The notes under the pieces are model-generated. The model was not told the DNA's origin. It saw nothing but the letters and a program-made list of their open reading frames with translations, and did no database searches. Shown here piece by piece: positions 44,554-53,590 of a DNA stretch of 64,000 nucleotides. The stretch's first letter is position 1. Each line of letters begins with the position of its first letter. Origin of the DNA: Marinospirillum alkalitolerans (GTDB lineage: Bacteria > Pseudomonadota > Gammaproteobacteria > Pseudomonadales > Halomonadaceae); the NCBI RefSeq assembly GCF_045055655.1, contig NZ_JBANFI010000003.1, positions 310,001 through 374,000 on the forward strand, in the 5' to 3' direction. The position numbers were made by a program, and so were the translations under genes.

Positions 44554-46541
44554 ACCAGAGTACTCACCTCTCCTCTTCTCTGCCCACTGCTCGGCGTCAA
44601 CCCCTTCTGCTGCTCCTGCTGGCCTTGTTGCTTGCGCTGAGCTTATGGCCAATAACACAAAGCGTCTGGAATAAGGAGTTACAACAGCTGCAGGAGCAGA
44701 CACATAATGAACTGCTGCTGCATGTCACGGGGCTGCGCGGCAAGCTGGCCCAGTATGAGTATCTGGCGCAGCTGCTCACTGAAAAGGAAGACCTGCGTCC
44801 TCTGCTCCTGGCACCCAATGCCGCAGAGAACTGGCAGCAGCTTAATCAACGCTTGGATCGCTTTCGGGCAATCAGCGAGGCTTCAGATATCTATCTGATG
44901 GATGCACAAGGCTGGACACTCGCGGCCAGCAACTGGTGGCGGCCAGATAGCTTTATCGGACAAAACTTTGCCTTCCGCCCCTATTTCCAGCAGGCCATGC
45001 AGGGCCAGCAAGGGCGATTTTTTGGACTGGGAACAACCTCAGGTGCACGGGGCTATTACTTCTCTTACCCTGTGTTCGATGCCGATACACCGATTGGCGT
45101 ACTGGTGGTCAAAATCGAAATCCATGCGATTGAAGAGCCCTGGCGTGACCCCCTTGGTGAGCTTCTGGTGACCGATGAGGATGGCGTGATTTTTATTAGT
45201 TCGCGCCCTGAATGGCGACTGCTCACCCTGCAACCTCTGGAGCAGCAGCGCCGCCAGCATATCCAGCACTCCTTGCAATATGCCGGTCGCCAGCTGCGTC
45301 CGCTGGCCATTGAGTACCTGGCTGAATTTGATGAGCAGAGCCGTCGGGTGCGCCTGAGTCTCTCCAGAGAAGAAGAGCGCGACTACCTGATGATGCGCTA
45401 CGCCCTACCAGAGCTAGACTGGACAGTGCACATTATCAAGGATCTCACGCCCCTCTATCGGCGAGTGCTGCTCTCTGGCCTGCTGACGGGCCTGATCTTT
45501 CTGGCCCTGATTCTGCTGGCCTTGTTTATTGATCAGCGCCGCCATGCACAACAAGAAAAACGCTTGTGGCAGCAGCAGGCGCACCGTCAGCTACAGAAGG
45601 CCCATAGCCAGCTAGAGCAGCGTGTTCATGAGCGCACGGCTGATCTTTCAGCGAGCAATCAACGGCTGCTCCAAGAAATTCAGCGTCATCAAAAAACTGA
45701 AGCGCAGCTCAGAAGTGCCCAAAAAGAGTTGATTCAAGCCGCCAAGCTGGCCCTGCTCGGCGAGATGGCGGCCAGTATCAACCACGAGATCAATCAGCCG
45801 CTCAGCGCACTGCGCAGTTACAGCCAAAACGCTGTCACGCTGATTGAACGCGGTCAGCTTGAGACAGCGCAGGACAACCTCGCCATTATTCTTGAGCTGA
45901 CAGATCGCATGGCCGAGATCAGCGCCCAACTGCGTGTCTTCTCACGCCAAAGCGAGCAAAAGCTAAGCTGCGTTTCACTTCAGGCTGCCTGTCGCTATGC
46001 TTTACGCCTTTATGCGACGCCACTGGCCCAGGGCAAGATCCATCTTGAACAAGATCTCCCAGAAGCCGAGCTGCTCGCCTGGGCCGATATGGTCAGCGTG
46101 GAGCAAATCCTAGTCAATCTGATCTCCAATGCTCTGCATGCTGTGCAGGATCAGCCTCAGCCGTGGATCAAAATCAGCGCGCGGGCGGCCAACAGGCAAC
46201 AGGTGGTCTTGCAGGTCTGGGATCAGGGTGGCGGGATCGATCCTGCCCATCTCGATGATCTGTTTACGCCCTTTTATACGCGTAAAGAATCCGGCCTCGG
46301 CCTCGGGCTATCCATTTCAAGCCGCCTCGCACAAGCCTTGCAGGGCCAATTGAGTGCGGCCAATCACTGGCATGGGCAACTCAGCGGCCAAGGCCAACCC
46401 AGTGGCGCGGTCTTCACCCTGACGCTACCGCGCTTTGATGGTGATCCCGACACGCCTCTTTCGCCATCGACGCGCAACCGTTCAGCATCAGGAACTCCGC
46501 CACAGCAAGCACGAAGCCACAGCAGCGAGCCCAGTGTCTAG
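44550..46541 (+). CDS. dctB: DctB-type sensor histidine kinase
   Basis: Membrane sensor kinase of 663 residues. The first helix is at about residues 19-37, a DctB-like periplasmic double-Cache region runs to about 295 (FFGLGTTSGARGYYFSYPVF is a dicarboxylate-receptor-like segment) and a second helix lies at about 305-325. A coiled coil follows, then HisKA with phosphoacceptor H412 (NHEINQPLSALRSY). The HATPase boxes are NLISNALHAV and GLGLGLSISSRL. It overlaps pdhR by four bases and is followed by dctD. The family senses C4-dicarboxylates, but no dct transporter is adjacent, so the ligand may differ. Confidence 0.88.
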   Translation: MNQSTHLSSSLPTARRQPLLLLLLALLLALSLWPITQSVWNKELQQLQEQTHNELLLHVTGLRGKLAQYEYLAQLLTEKEDLRPLLLAPNAAENWQQLNQRLDRFRAISEASDIYLMDAQGWTLAASNWWRPDSFIGQNFAFRPYFQQAMQGQQGRFFGLGTTSGARGYYFSYPVFDADTPIGVLVVKIEIHAIEEPWRDPLGELLVTDEDGVIFISSRPEWRLLTLQPLEQQRRQHIQHSLQYAGRQLRPLAIEYLAEFDEQSRRVRLSLSREEERDYLMMRYALPELDWTVHIIKDLTPLYRRVLLSGLLTGLIFLALILLALFIDQRRHAQQEKRLWQQQAHRQLQKAHSQLEQRVHERTADLSASNQRLLQEIQRHQKTEAQLRSAQKELIQAAKLALLGEMAASINHEINQPLSALRSYSQNAVTLIERGQLETAQDNLAIILELTDRMAEISAQLRVFSRQSEQKLSCVSLQAACRYALRLYATPLAQGKIHLEQDLPEAELLAWADMVSVEQILVNLISNALHAVQDQPQPWIKISARAANRQQVVLQVWDQGGGIDPAHLDDLFTPFYTRKESGLGLGLSISSRLAQALQGQLSAANHWHGQLSGQGQPSGAVFTLTLPRFDGDPDTPLSPSTRNRSASGTPPQQARSHSSEPSV

Positions 46542-46639
46542 GGAGATGCGAAGAGAGCCACGACTCAGCCTAGAGCCGATGCTTGCCACCGCGATAACAA
46601 CAACAAGATAGGGCGTCCTCGTACGCAAGGATCAACACC

Positions 46640-47998
46640 ATGCACACTGCCGACTGGACTATTTTTATCATTGATGATGAGCCCCACCTGCGCTTGAGCC
46701 TTCAGCAAACCTTGCTGCTGGCGGGGCATCAGGTCACCTGCTTTGCACGCGCTCAAGAAGCGCTGGCTGCACTCCATCCAGGCTGGGCAGGGATCATCCT
46801 CTGCGATATTCGCATGCCAGACCTAGATGGCATGGGCTTTTTGCAAAAGGTGAAGGCGCTGGATGCTGAGCTGCCCGTGATTCTGATGACTGGGCATGGT
46901 GATATCTCCACCGCTGTCAGTGCCATGCGTCAAGGGGCCTATGACTTTCTCGAAAAGCCCTTTCACCATGAAGTCTTGCTGGATGTGGTCAGCCGCGCTT
47001 GGGATAAGCGCCGTTTGGTACTTGAGAACCGTCATTTAAAAGAAGAACTGGCATTGCAATCTGTCCCTGGACCGCGACTTCTCTCCCGCGCGCCGGTGAT
47101 GATTCGTCTCTTGGAAATGGCCCACCAGCTGGCCAAAATCGAGACAGATCTGCTGCTCTGGGGTGAAACAGGGGCGGGTAAAGACCGCCTCGCACGCTAT
47201 ATTCATGATCTGAGTCCGCGTGCAGCACAACCCTTTGTGGCGATCAACTGTGGTGCCGTACCCGAGAGCCTGATTGAATCTGAGCTGTTTGGCCATGAAC
47301 CTGGAGCCTTCACCGGAGCCCATAAGCGCCGTATCGGTAAGTTTGAGCATGCCCACGGCGGTACGGTATTTTTGGATGAGATCGAATCCATGCCGCTGAA
47401 TCTGCAGGTTAAACTCCTGCGTGTGCTGCAAGAGCGCCAGCTCGAACGCCTGGGCTCGAATCACCCTGTTGAACTGGATATACGTATCCTCGCCGCCACC
47501 AAAACGGATCTCAAGGCTGCTGCAGAAGCCGGTGATTTTCGTGAAGATCTCTACTACCGCCTGAATGTGGTCACGCTGGAAATCCCCCCCTTACGTGATC
47601 GGCGTGATGATATTCCACTGCTCTTTCAACACTTTGCCAGTGTCGCCAGCGCGCGGACAGGGCTGGATGCACCAAGTCTTAAATCAGAGCAGCTCTCGGT
47701 CCTGATGAGTCATGACTGGCCGGGCAATGTGCGCGAGCTGCGTAATCTGGCTGAACGCTATGTGCTGATTGGTGCCAGCTATGACTATGCGATTGAAGCT
47801 CTTCTTTCAGGCCATGCCAGCCAGCCCGCCTTAAGCCTGCCTGAACAGGTCGATTTTTTTGAAAAAAGCCTGATTCAACAAGCCCTGACTCGGCATCGTG
47901 GCTCGATTAAAAATGCACTCGAAGAGCTGAATATTCCGCGCAAAACCCTCTATGACAAGCTCAAAAAACACGGTTTATCTAGGGTAGATTATTTATAA
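46640..47998 (+). CDS. dctD: DctD-type sigma-54 response regulator
   Basis: NtrC-family response regulator of 452 residues. The receiver domain has the phosphoacceptor D56 in ILCDIRMPDLDG. The AAA+ domain has Walker A GETGAGKD and the sigma-54 contact GAFTGA, with FLDEIESMPL as Walker B. The Fis-type helix-turn-helix is at the C-terminus (KNALEELNIPRKTLYDKL). It lies about 100 bases after dctB. It should activate sigma-54 promoters when phosphorylated by the preceding kinase. Its target is not visible in this window. Confidence 0.92.
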   Translation: MHTADWTIFIIDDEPHLRLSLQQTLLLAGHQVTCFARAQEALAALHPGWAGIILCDIRMPDLDGMGFLQKVKALDAELPVILMTGHGDISTAVSAMRQGAYDFLEKPFHHEVLLDVVSRAWDKRRLVLENRHLKEELALQSVPGPRLLSRAPVMIRLLEMAHQLAKIETDLLLWGETGAGKDRLARYIHDLSPRAAQPFVAINCGAVPESLIESELFGHEPGAFTGAHKRRIGKFEHAHGGTVFLDEIESMPLNLQVKLLRVLQERQLERLGSNHPVELDIRILAATKTDLKAAAEAGDFREDLYYRLNVVTLEIPPLRDRRDDIPLLFQHFASVASARTGLDAPSLKSEQLSVLMSHDWPGNVRELRNLAERYVLIGASYDYAIEALLSGHASQPALSLPEQVDFFEKSLIQQALTRHRGSIKNALEELNIPRKTLYDKLKKHGLSRVDYL

Positions 47999-48209
47999 AA
48001 ATCTTATTATGCAGCGCAGCATTTATTGTATGCAGAACATAAAAGAAGGGATGGATCCCGGTTTCTGACTCAAGTCACTTGTTAAGTCATTAATTAAAAG
48101 TCCATCAGCCCAACTTCATTTAAACTAGTCTGTGACGAGACCGAGGCTGTGCTGAACTTTTTTCAGGCAGGCTTCCTATTTCATTGAATCAATCCAAGGC
48201 ACTGTGATC

Positions 48210-50123
48210 ATGCTCAAAAAACTCAAGATGGGCCCCCGGCTTTTGCTCACTTTTGGTCTTCCCCTTGCGCTCTGCTTATTGCTGGTCGCGTTTATCGTGA
48301 TCCGCCAGGTGAGCCAACAGGTGACACTACTCGGCGAAGAAAGCGCCAATCTCAATGCCACGAGCCATGCGCAACTGGTCAGCGCTTGGGTGGATTCCAA
48401 AATGACGGTCATTCAAACCCTCGCCAATACCGCCACGCTTAAAAATGGCAGCACGAACGAGATTTTTGATTTTGTACAGCAGTATGGCCAGCACATGAGC
48501 CGTGAATTTGAGGTGCTGTTCTTTGTTGATCTCGAAGGCGAAGCCCATCACCATCATGGCCTGATCGCCAGTCGCGCGAACCGTGGCTACTTTCAACAGC
48601 TGGTGGTGCAACAAACAGCCACCAGTTTGGTGAGTGACCCTCTCTATTCCGGTAGTTCAGGCAATGCCATCGTGGTTTTGGCACAGGTGGTCACGGATGC
48701 TTCTGGACAAGTGAAGGGATTGCTTGCCGCAACAGTGACCCTCGACACCCTGACGCAGCTGGTTGATAGTGTATCTAGCGCGCAATCCACGGCTTGGCTA
48801 CTGGATTCACGCGGTGTCTATATTGCCCACCCTGAAGCAGCACGACGTATGACTGACAATGCCCAAGAGGCGACCTATCCAGCCTATCGTGAACTGGCAC
48901 AAAGAATGGTGGCAGGTCAGCAGGGCGTAGGTGAGGTTGCTCTCGATGGACAGCAAGTCTCGATTGTGGCCTATACGCCTGTCGCACAAACACCCGGCTG
49001 GTCACTGGCGGTCGCGCTTCCTTATGATGAAGTCATGGCCACCGCATTGAACCTGCGCTTTTCGTTGCTGCTCGCCTTTGCCCTGACTCTGGCCCTGCTA
49101 CTTGGCCTGGTCGTTATCACCGCGCGCATGCTGATTGCCCCCATCACCACCACGCGCGCAGCACTGGATCAAATTGCCGCCGGAGATGGTGATTTAACGC
49201 AACGCTTAGATGAGAGCCGTTACGATGAGCTCGGTGATCTAGCCCGCAGCTTTAACCACTTTGTTGGTGGTATCCACACACTGGTGCAGCAGGTGCAGCA
49301 AGCCTCGATTCAGCTTGGCGCCGCCGCAGAAGAACTGGCTGCCTCCAGTCGTGAAGCCAATCAGCAGGTTGAGTTGCAACAGCATGAAACCGATCAAGCC
49401 GCAGCCGCCATGACGCAGATGGCCGCCGCCGTGATGCAGGTTGCTGGTAATGCAGCTCAGGCGGCTGACTCAGCGCAGATCTCTAATCTATCCGCACAAG
49501 AAGGGGAGCGGGTGGTAGATAAAACAGCCGATGAAGTGGGGCTACTGGCCAATGAAGTCCAACAGGCCGCTGAAGTGATTCAACAGCTGCAAAAAGATAC
49601 TGATGCCATTAGTCAGGTCCTCGATGTGATTTGTGGCATCGCCGAGCAGACAAATCTGCTCGCATTGAATGCAGCGATCGAGGCCGCCCGCGCGGGTGAA
49701 CAAGGACGCGGCTTTGCGGTGGTAGCCGATGAAGTACGCAATCTCGCAACACGCACTCAAGCCTCCACCGAAGAAATCGGCAATATGATTGAGCGTTTGC
49801 AGAAGGTGTCACAGCAAGCCACTCAGGTGATGAATCGTGGCTATCATAAGGCCAACGAAGTCGTAGACTGGGCACAAGAAGCCGCACAGAAGCTGAAAAC
49901 CATCTCGCAAGCGATTCAGCTCATCAACGATATGAATAACCAGATTGCCAGCGCCACCGAGGAACAATCAGCAACAGCCGACGATGTGAACCAAACCTTG
50001 GCACGCATTCATGCTGGTATTGAGCTGCTTTCTAGCGGCTCTCATCATATCGCCACCGCCAGTGACGAACTGGCACAGCTGGCCAGCGATCTCCAAGAAC
50101 GCGTTGGACGCTTTAAGGTTTAA
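48210..50123 (+). CDS. Methyl-accepting chemotaxis protein, Cache sensor
   Basis: Chemoreceptor of 637 residues. The first helix is at about residues 11-31, a double-Cache periplasmic domain runs to about 275 and the second helix lies at about 283-305. A HAMP domain follows (TRAALDQIAAGDGDLTQRLDESRYDELGDLARSFNHF). The signalling domain contains the invariant hairpin tip GIAEQTNLLALNAAIEAARAGEQG and GFAVVADEVRNLA. It starts at the ATG 48210 with AAGGC upstream. It probably senses small organic acids or amino acids, as dCache receptors do; the ligand is unknown. An inverted repeat follows the gene. Confidence 0.93.
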   Translation: MLKKLKMGPRLLLTFGLPLALCLLLVAFIVIRQVSQQVTLLGEESANLNATSHAQLVSAWVDSKMTVIQTLANTATLKNGSTNEIFDFVQQYGQHMSREFEVLFFVDLEGEAHHHHGLIASRANRGYFQQLVVQQTATSLVSDPLYSGSSGNAIVVLAQVVTDASGQVKGLLAATVTLDTLTQLVDSVSSAQSTAWLLDSRGVYIAHPEAARRMTDNAQEATYPAYRELAQRMVAGQQGVGEVALDGQQVSIVAYTPVAQTPGWSLAVALPYDEVMATALNLRFSLLLAFALTLALLLGLVVITARMLIAPITTTRAALDQIAAGDGDLTQRLDESRYDELGDLARSFNHFVGGIHTLVQQVQQASIQLGAAAEELAASSREANQQVELQQHETDQAAAAMTQMAAAVMQVAGNAAQAADSAQISNLSAQEGERVVDKTADEVGLLANEVQQAAEVIQQLQKDTDAISQVLDVICGIAEQTNLLALNAAIEAARAGEQGRGFAVVADEVRNLATRTQASTEEIGNMIERLQKVSQQATQVMNRGYHKANEVVDWAQEAAQKLKTISQAIQLINDMNNQIASATEEQSATADDVNQTLARIHAGIELLSSGSHHIATASDELAQLASDLQERVGRFKV

Positions 50124-50132
50124 ACAAGCACT

Positions 50133-50166
50133 GCAGTCACACCCTCAGGCCGCTGGGTGTGACTGC
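50133..50166 (+). terminator. Long perfect hairpin after chemoreceptor gene
   Basis: GCAGTCACACCC and GGGTGTGACTGC form a perfect 12-bp stem around a 10-base loop. The downstream tract is CTCCTT rather than a T-run, so it is a strong hairpin with only weak intrinsic-terminator character. Confidence 0.6.
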
Positions 50167-50272
50167 CTCCTTCCAAACCACATACAAAAAGAATAAAACC
50201 CTATCTACATCATATCAATTCTCAAAAGTTCGCTTATAGTCAAAGCCCTACTTCTTTGAGGGGCCAACACGG

Positions 50273-51136
50273 ATGAACACAAGACTTGCCTGCCTTTTAT
50301 TGGTGTTACTGCTTGGTTGGACCTGCGCTGTGCAGGCGACAATTGTTGATCCAGCCTGGCTCAAAAACCAACTCGGTCATGACAACCTGCTCGTCATTGA
50401 TGTGCGTGAACCAGAAGAGTTTCTTGCCGGTCATATTCATGGTTCCGCCAACCTGCCGCCAATGAGCCTGTTCGCTGAACACTTCTTATTGCCGCCATTA
50501 AGTGAGCTCCAAGGTCTGCTGGGTGCTGTCGGTATTGATCATCAGCGCCCAGTGCTGGTGGTGGGCAATCAAGACTTTATCTGGGCAGCGCGGCTTTATT
50601 GGATACTGGAGTTTCTTGGGCATCAGCAAGTCTATTTCCTCGATACGGCTTGGGGCCACTGGGAGCCAGGCCTGCTTCCTATCAGCCAAGAGCCGCAACC
50701 GCCAACAGCACGCCAGTTTATTCCACGTATTGATGAACGACGCCTGGCCACTAAGCTCAGTGTTCTGGCTGCGATCGGCTATCAACCCATTCTGGATGGA
50801 CGCACTGAGGCCCACTACCTGGGTCTAGAATCAGGTGGCGCACGGCGTGCTGGGCATATCCCCACCGCGCAGCATTTCCCCTGGACGCAAAATCGTGAAG
50901 AAGTCGAAGGTATTTATCGACTGCGTGATCTGAGCAGCATGGCCAGCGTTTATGAAGGCCTGCCGAAGGATCAAAACATTATTCTTTACTGCACTGGCTC
51001 CGCCCAAGCAGCAGTCAATTATGTGGTGTTGCAAGCCTTAGGCTATCAGGTCGCTGTTTATGAGGGTTCCTGGTCTGAGTGGGGCAATGATCTGAGCCTG
51101 CCCAAGGTCAACCCATCGCGCCAACCTCCACACTAG
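50273..51136 (+). CDS. Periplasmic tandem rhodanese protein
   Basis: Exported protein of 287 residues with a signal peptide ending in QATIV. Two rhodanese domains are visible: the first (about 30-135) has VIDVREPEEFLAGHI but no catalytic cysteine, with VVGNQDFIW at the active-loop position. The second (about 165-280) has RAGHIPTAQHFPW and the active loop YCTGSAQAAV with the cysteine near residue 243. The architecture is that of a sulfurtransferase with one dead and one live domain. Only 7 bases separate it from the PAS-GGDEF-EAL gene, so the two are probably co-transcribed. Signalling or detoxification role is inference. Confidence 0.87.
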   Translation: MNTRLACLLLVLLLGWTCAVQATIVDPAWLKNQLGHDNLLVIDVREPEEFLAGHIHGSANLPPMSLFAEHFLLPPLSELQGLLGAVGIDHQRPVLVVGNQDFIWAARLYWILEFLGHQQVYFLDTAWGHWEPGLLPISQEPQPPTARQFIPRIDERRLATKLSVLAAIGYQPILDGRTEAHYLGLESGGARRAGHIPTAQHFPWTQNREEVEGIYRLRDLSSMASVYEGLPKDQNIILYCTGSAQAAVNYVVLQALGYQVAVYEGSWSEWGNDLSLPKVNPSRQPPH

Positions 51137-51143
51137 GCTGATC

Positions 51144-53540
51144 ATGCAGACTGTCTGGCAAAGATCCATCCAAAAGCGCCTGAGCCTACTGATTCTACTG
51201 GTGACCTTCACCACGGGTTTGCTTGGCTACGGCACTTTTCTGAGCTGGACACTGTGGACGCAGGAGCAGCAAACTCGGCAGCAGGCGAGTATTTTGGCCC
51301 AGCTACTGAGCGAAGACTTTGCACGCCTGATTTTGCAAGACGATGTACGCGTCGCTACCGATATTCATATCAAACTCAGCTCCTTTACACTGCTGCAGGC
51401 GGCGATTATTTATGATCGCCAGCAACGCCCCTTATTCCAATATCTCGCCAACGACTCAACTCCAGCGCTGCCTCCTGCCAGTCGGCCGCAGACCACCTCT
51501 GTGGAGGCCAGCAATCGACTGAGTTTTTATCAACCTCTTGCCTTTGGACAGCGCCCCCTTGGAGAAGCCTGGCTCAGTTTCCATAAGCCGAGCCTGCAGG
51601 AGCGCTTATTGAAGGATGCGCCCATCCTGAGTGGCATCGCCTTGGGCATGCTGCTGTTTTCTTATCTTCTGGCCAGCTTGTTTGCGGCCTACTTCACGAC
51701 ACCAATTTTACGACTGGTGCATTTTTTTGAGCAGACTCAGGATCTAACACGTGCAAAAGAGCGCCCTCAATGGTTAGAAAACAATGAGTTTGGGCGCCTC
51801 TATCATGAAATCAATCGCATGCTGGATCGTATTCAGGCCGCGCATGAAGATTTAAGAGTCGCTGCAGTCGCTTTTGAAACCCCATCCGGCATGATGATTA
51901 CGGATGCGGATCAAAAAATACTGCGAGTGAATCAAGCCTTTACCGCCATCACTGGTTATCGCTTTGAGGAGGTCAGTGGTGCCACGCCCGCGCTCTTGCG
52001 TTCAGGCCACCATGCCAAGGACTTTTATCAAAAGATGTGGCAAACCTTGCAGGCAAGGCAGCGCTGGGAAGGCGAAGTCTGGAACCGCCATAAAAATGGG
52101 CAGGTGTATCCAGAGCGTCTGACCATTCAGGCTGTGCTGAATCAGCAGGGCGAGGTGGCTTATTATGTCGGCAGTTTTGTGGATCTGAGCGCGCTCAAGG
52201 CAGCTCAGGCAGAAGCCGAATACCTTGGATTCTATGACCCACTCACCGGCTTGGCCAATCGCCGCTTGATGACACAAAGACTGGATGACTTTTTAAATCA
52301 GCCGACTGAACAGTGCGACTTTGCTGCCCTGCTGTGTTTTGATCTGAGCAATTTCAAGCTGATCAATGAAAGCTATGGATATGACATAGGTGATCAGCTG
52401 CTTAAACAGATGGCCAGACGCTTACGTCACTTCTGGGGCGAGGAGGCACGTATTGGGCGTCTTGGGGATGATCTGTTTCTGACCTTACAGGAACAACTGG
52501 GCCCCACACTCGAATCCGCAACACTGCTGGCCAAAGAAAAGGCTGTACAGCTACAAGATTTTCTACAAGCCCCTTACCAATTGGAAACCAGACAAGTTCA
52601 CTCAACTGTTCGTGTCGGCATCGTTTTGCTACAAGACCAACAGCAAGATGCCAGCGAACTCATTAAACAGGCTGAAATTGCACTCCAGCAGGCCAAGCTA
52701 TCACAGGAGCACCACCCCTGCTTCTTTGATGCCCAAGCCCAGCATCTCGTCCATGCTTATTTAGAAATGCAGCAGGAGATGGTTCAAGCATTGCAAGAGC
52801 AGCAATTTGAACTCCATTATCAAATACAGTGCAATGATCAGGGGGAGATTACAGGTGCTGAAGCCTTATTACGCTGGCGGCATCCACAAAAAGGGCTGAT
52901 CTCACCGGCAGAGTTCATTCCCGTTGCTGAGCGCTCACGGCTGATTTTGCCCCTGGGCAACTGGGTGCTCCACCAAGGCTGTACTGAGTTGGCGCTTTGG
53001 CAGCAGCAGCCAGCTTGTGCCACCTGGATGCTGGCTGTGAATGTCAGTGCCTTGCAGTTTCAGCAGGATGATTTTGTGGATCAAGTCAGCCAGTGTTTGC
53101 AAGCCACTCAAGCCGATCCGAAGAAACTCAAACTCGAACTCACTGAGGCCGTTTTGGTTCAAGATCTCGATGCAACCATCGCGAAAATGCAAGGACTCAA
53201 AGCTATGGGGATCAGCCTTTCCTTGGATGACTTTGGTACTGGCTATTCTTCACTCAGCTATCTACGCTCTCTGCCCATCAATCAGATTAAAATTGACCAA
53301 ACCTTTGTACGCCACCTCAAAAAAGACTCGTTTGATGCCGCGATAGTGAAGAGTGTCGTGTCCTTGGGTGAAGCCTTTTGTCTGGATATTTTGGCTGAGG
53401 GCGTTGAAACCCAAGAGCAGCGAGATTTGCTGCAAGAACTCGGTTGCCGCCATTTTCAGGGCTACTTCTTCAGTCGACCTCTGCAGCGCCAACTTCTTTA
53501 TCAGCACCATATCCATCCGCTCACACCTTCAAAGCCATAA
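51144..53540 (+). CDS. PAS-GGDEF-EAL protein, likely c-di-GMP phosphodiesterase
   Basis: Membrane protein of 798 residues. An N-terminal helix at about 13-35 is followed by a periplasmic sensing region to about 160, a second helix at about 165-190 and a HAMP-like linker. A PAS domain lies at about 245-360, GGDEF at about 370-520 and EAL at about 540-790. The GGDEF motif reads LGDDL (GRLGDDLF), so cyclase activity is unlikely. The EAL domain keeps EALLRW, ELTEAVL, DDFGTGYSSLSYL, KIDQTFV and AEGVET, all catalytic motifs, so it should hydrolyse c-di-GMP. Its periplasmic part may sense the rhodanese encoded just upstream. Confidence 0.9.
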   Translation: MQTVWQRSIQKRLSLLILLVTFTTGLLGYGTFLSWTLWTQEQQTRQQASILAQLLSEDFARLILQDDVRVATDIHIKLSSFTLLQAAIIYDRQQRPLFQYLANDSTPALPPASRPQTTSVEASNRLSFYQPLAFGQRPLGEAWLSFHKPSLQERLLKDAPILSGIALGMLLFSYLLASLFAAYFTTPILRLVHFFEQTQDLTRAKERPQWLENNEFGRLYHEINRMLDRIQAAHEDLRVAAVAFETPSGMMITDADQKILRVNQAFTAITGYRFEEVSGATPALLRSGHHAKDFYQKMWQTLQARQRWEGEVWNRHKNGQVYPERLTIQAVLNQQGEVAYYVGSFVDLSALKAAQAEAEYLGFYDPLTGLANRRLMTQRLDDFLNQPTEQCDFAALLCFDLSNFKLINESYGYDIGDQLLKQMARRLRHFWGEEARIGRLGDDLFLTLQEQLGPTLESATLLAKEKAVQLQDFLQAPYQLETRQVHSTVRVGIVLLQDQQQDASELIKQAEIALQQAKLSQEHHPCFFDAQAQHLVHAYLEMQQEMVQALQEQQFELHYQIQCNDQGEITGAEALLRWRHPQKGLISPAEFIPVAERSRLILPLGNWVLHQGCTELALWQQQPACATWMLAVNVSALQFQQDDFVDQVSQCLQATQADPKKLKLELTEAVLVQDLDATIAKMQGLKAMGISLSLDDFGTGYSSLSYLRSLPINQIKIDQTFVRHLKKDSFDAAIVKSVVSLGEAFCLDILAEGVETQEQRDLLQELGCRHFQGYFFSRPLQRQLLYQHHIHPLTPSKP

Positions 53541-53571
53541 AAAAACACCGCACCCATCAGGGCGCGGTGTT
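53539..53571 (-). terminator. Terminator of metE (minus strand)
   Basis: AACACCGC and GCGGTGTT form an 8-bp stem with a 12-base loop. On the minus strand it is followed by a T-run (A-run at 53539-53545 on plus), and it lies just before the stop of the convergent EAL gene. Serves metE mainly; the plus-strand EAL transcript may also use it. Confidence 0.85.
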
Positions 53572-53590
53572 GTCGCTGGCTTCTTTTCAG

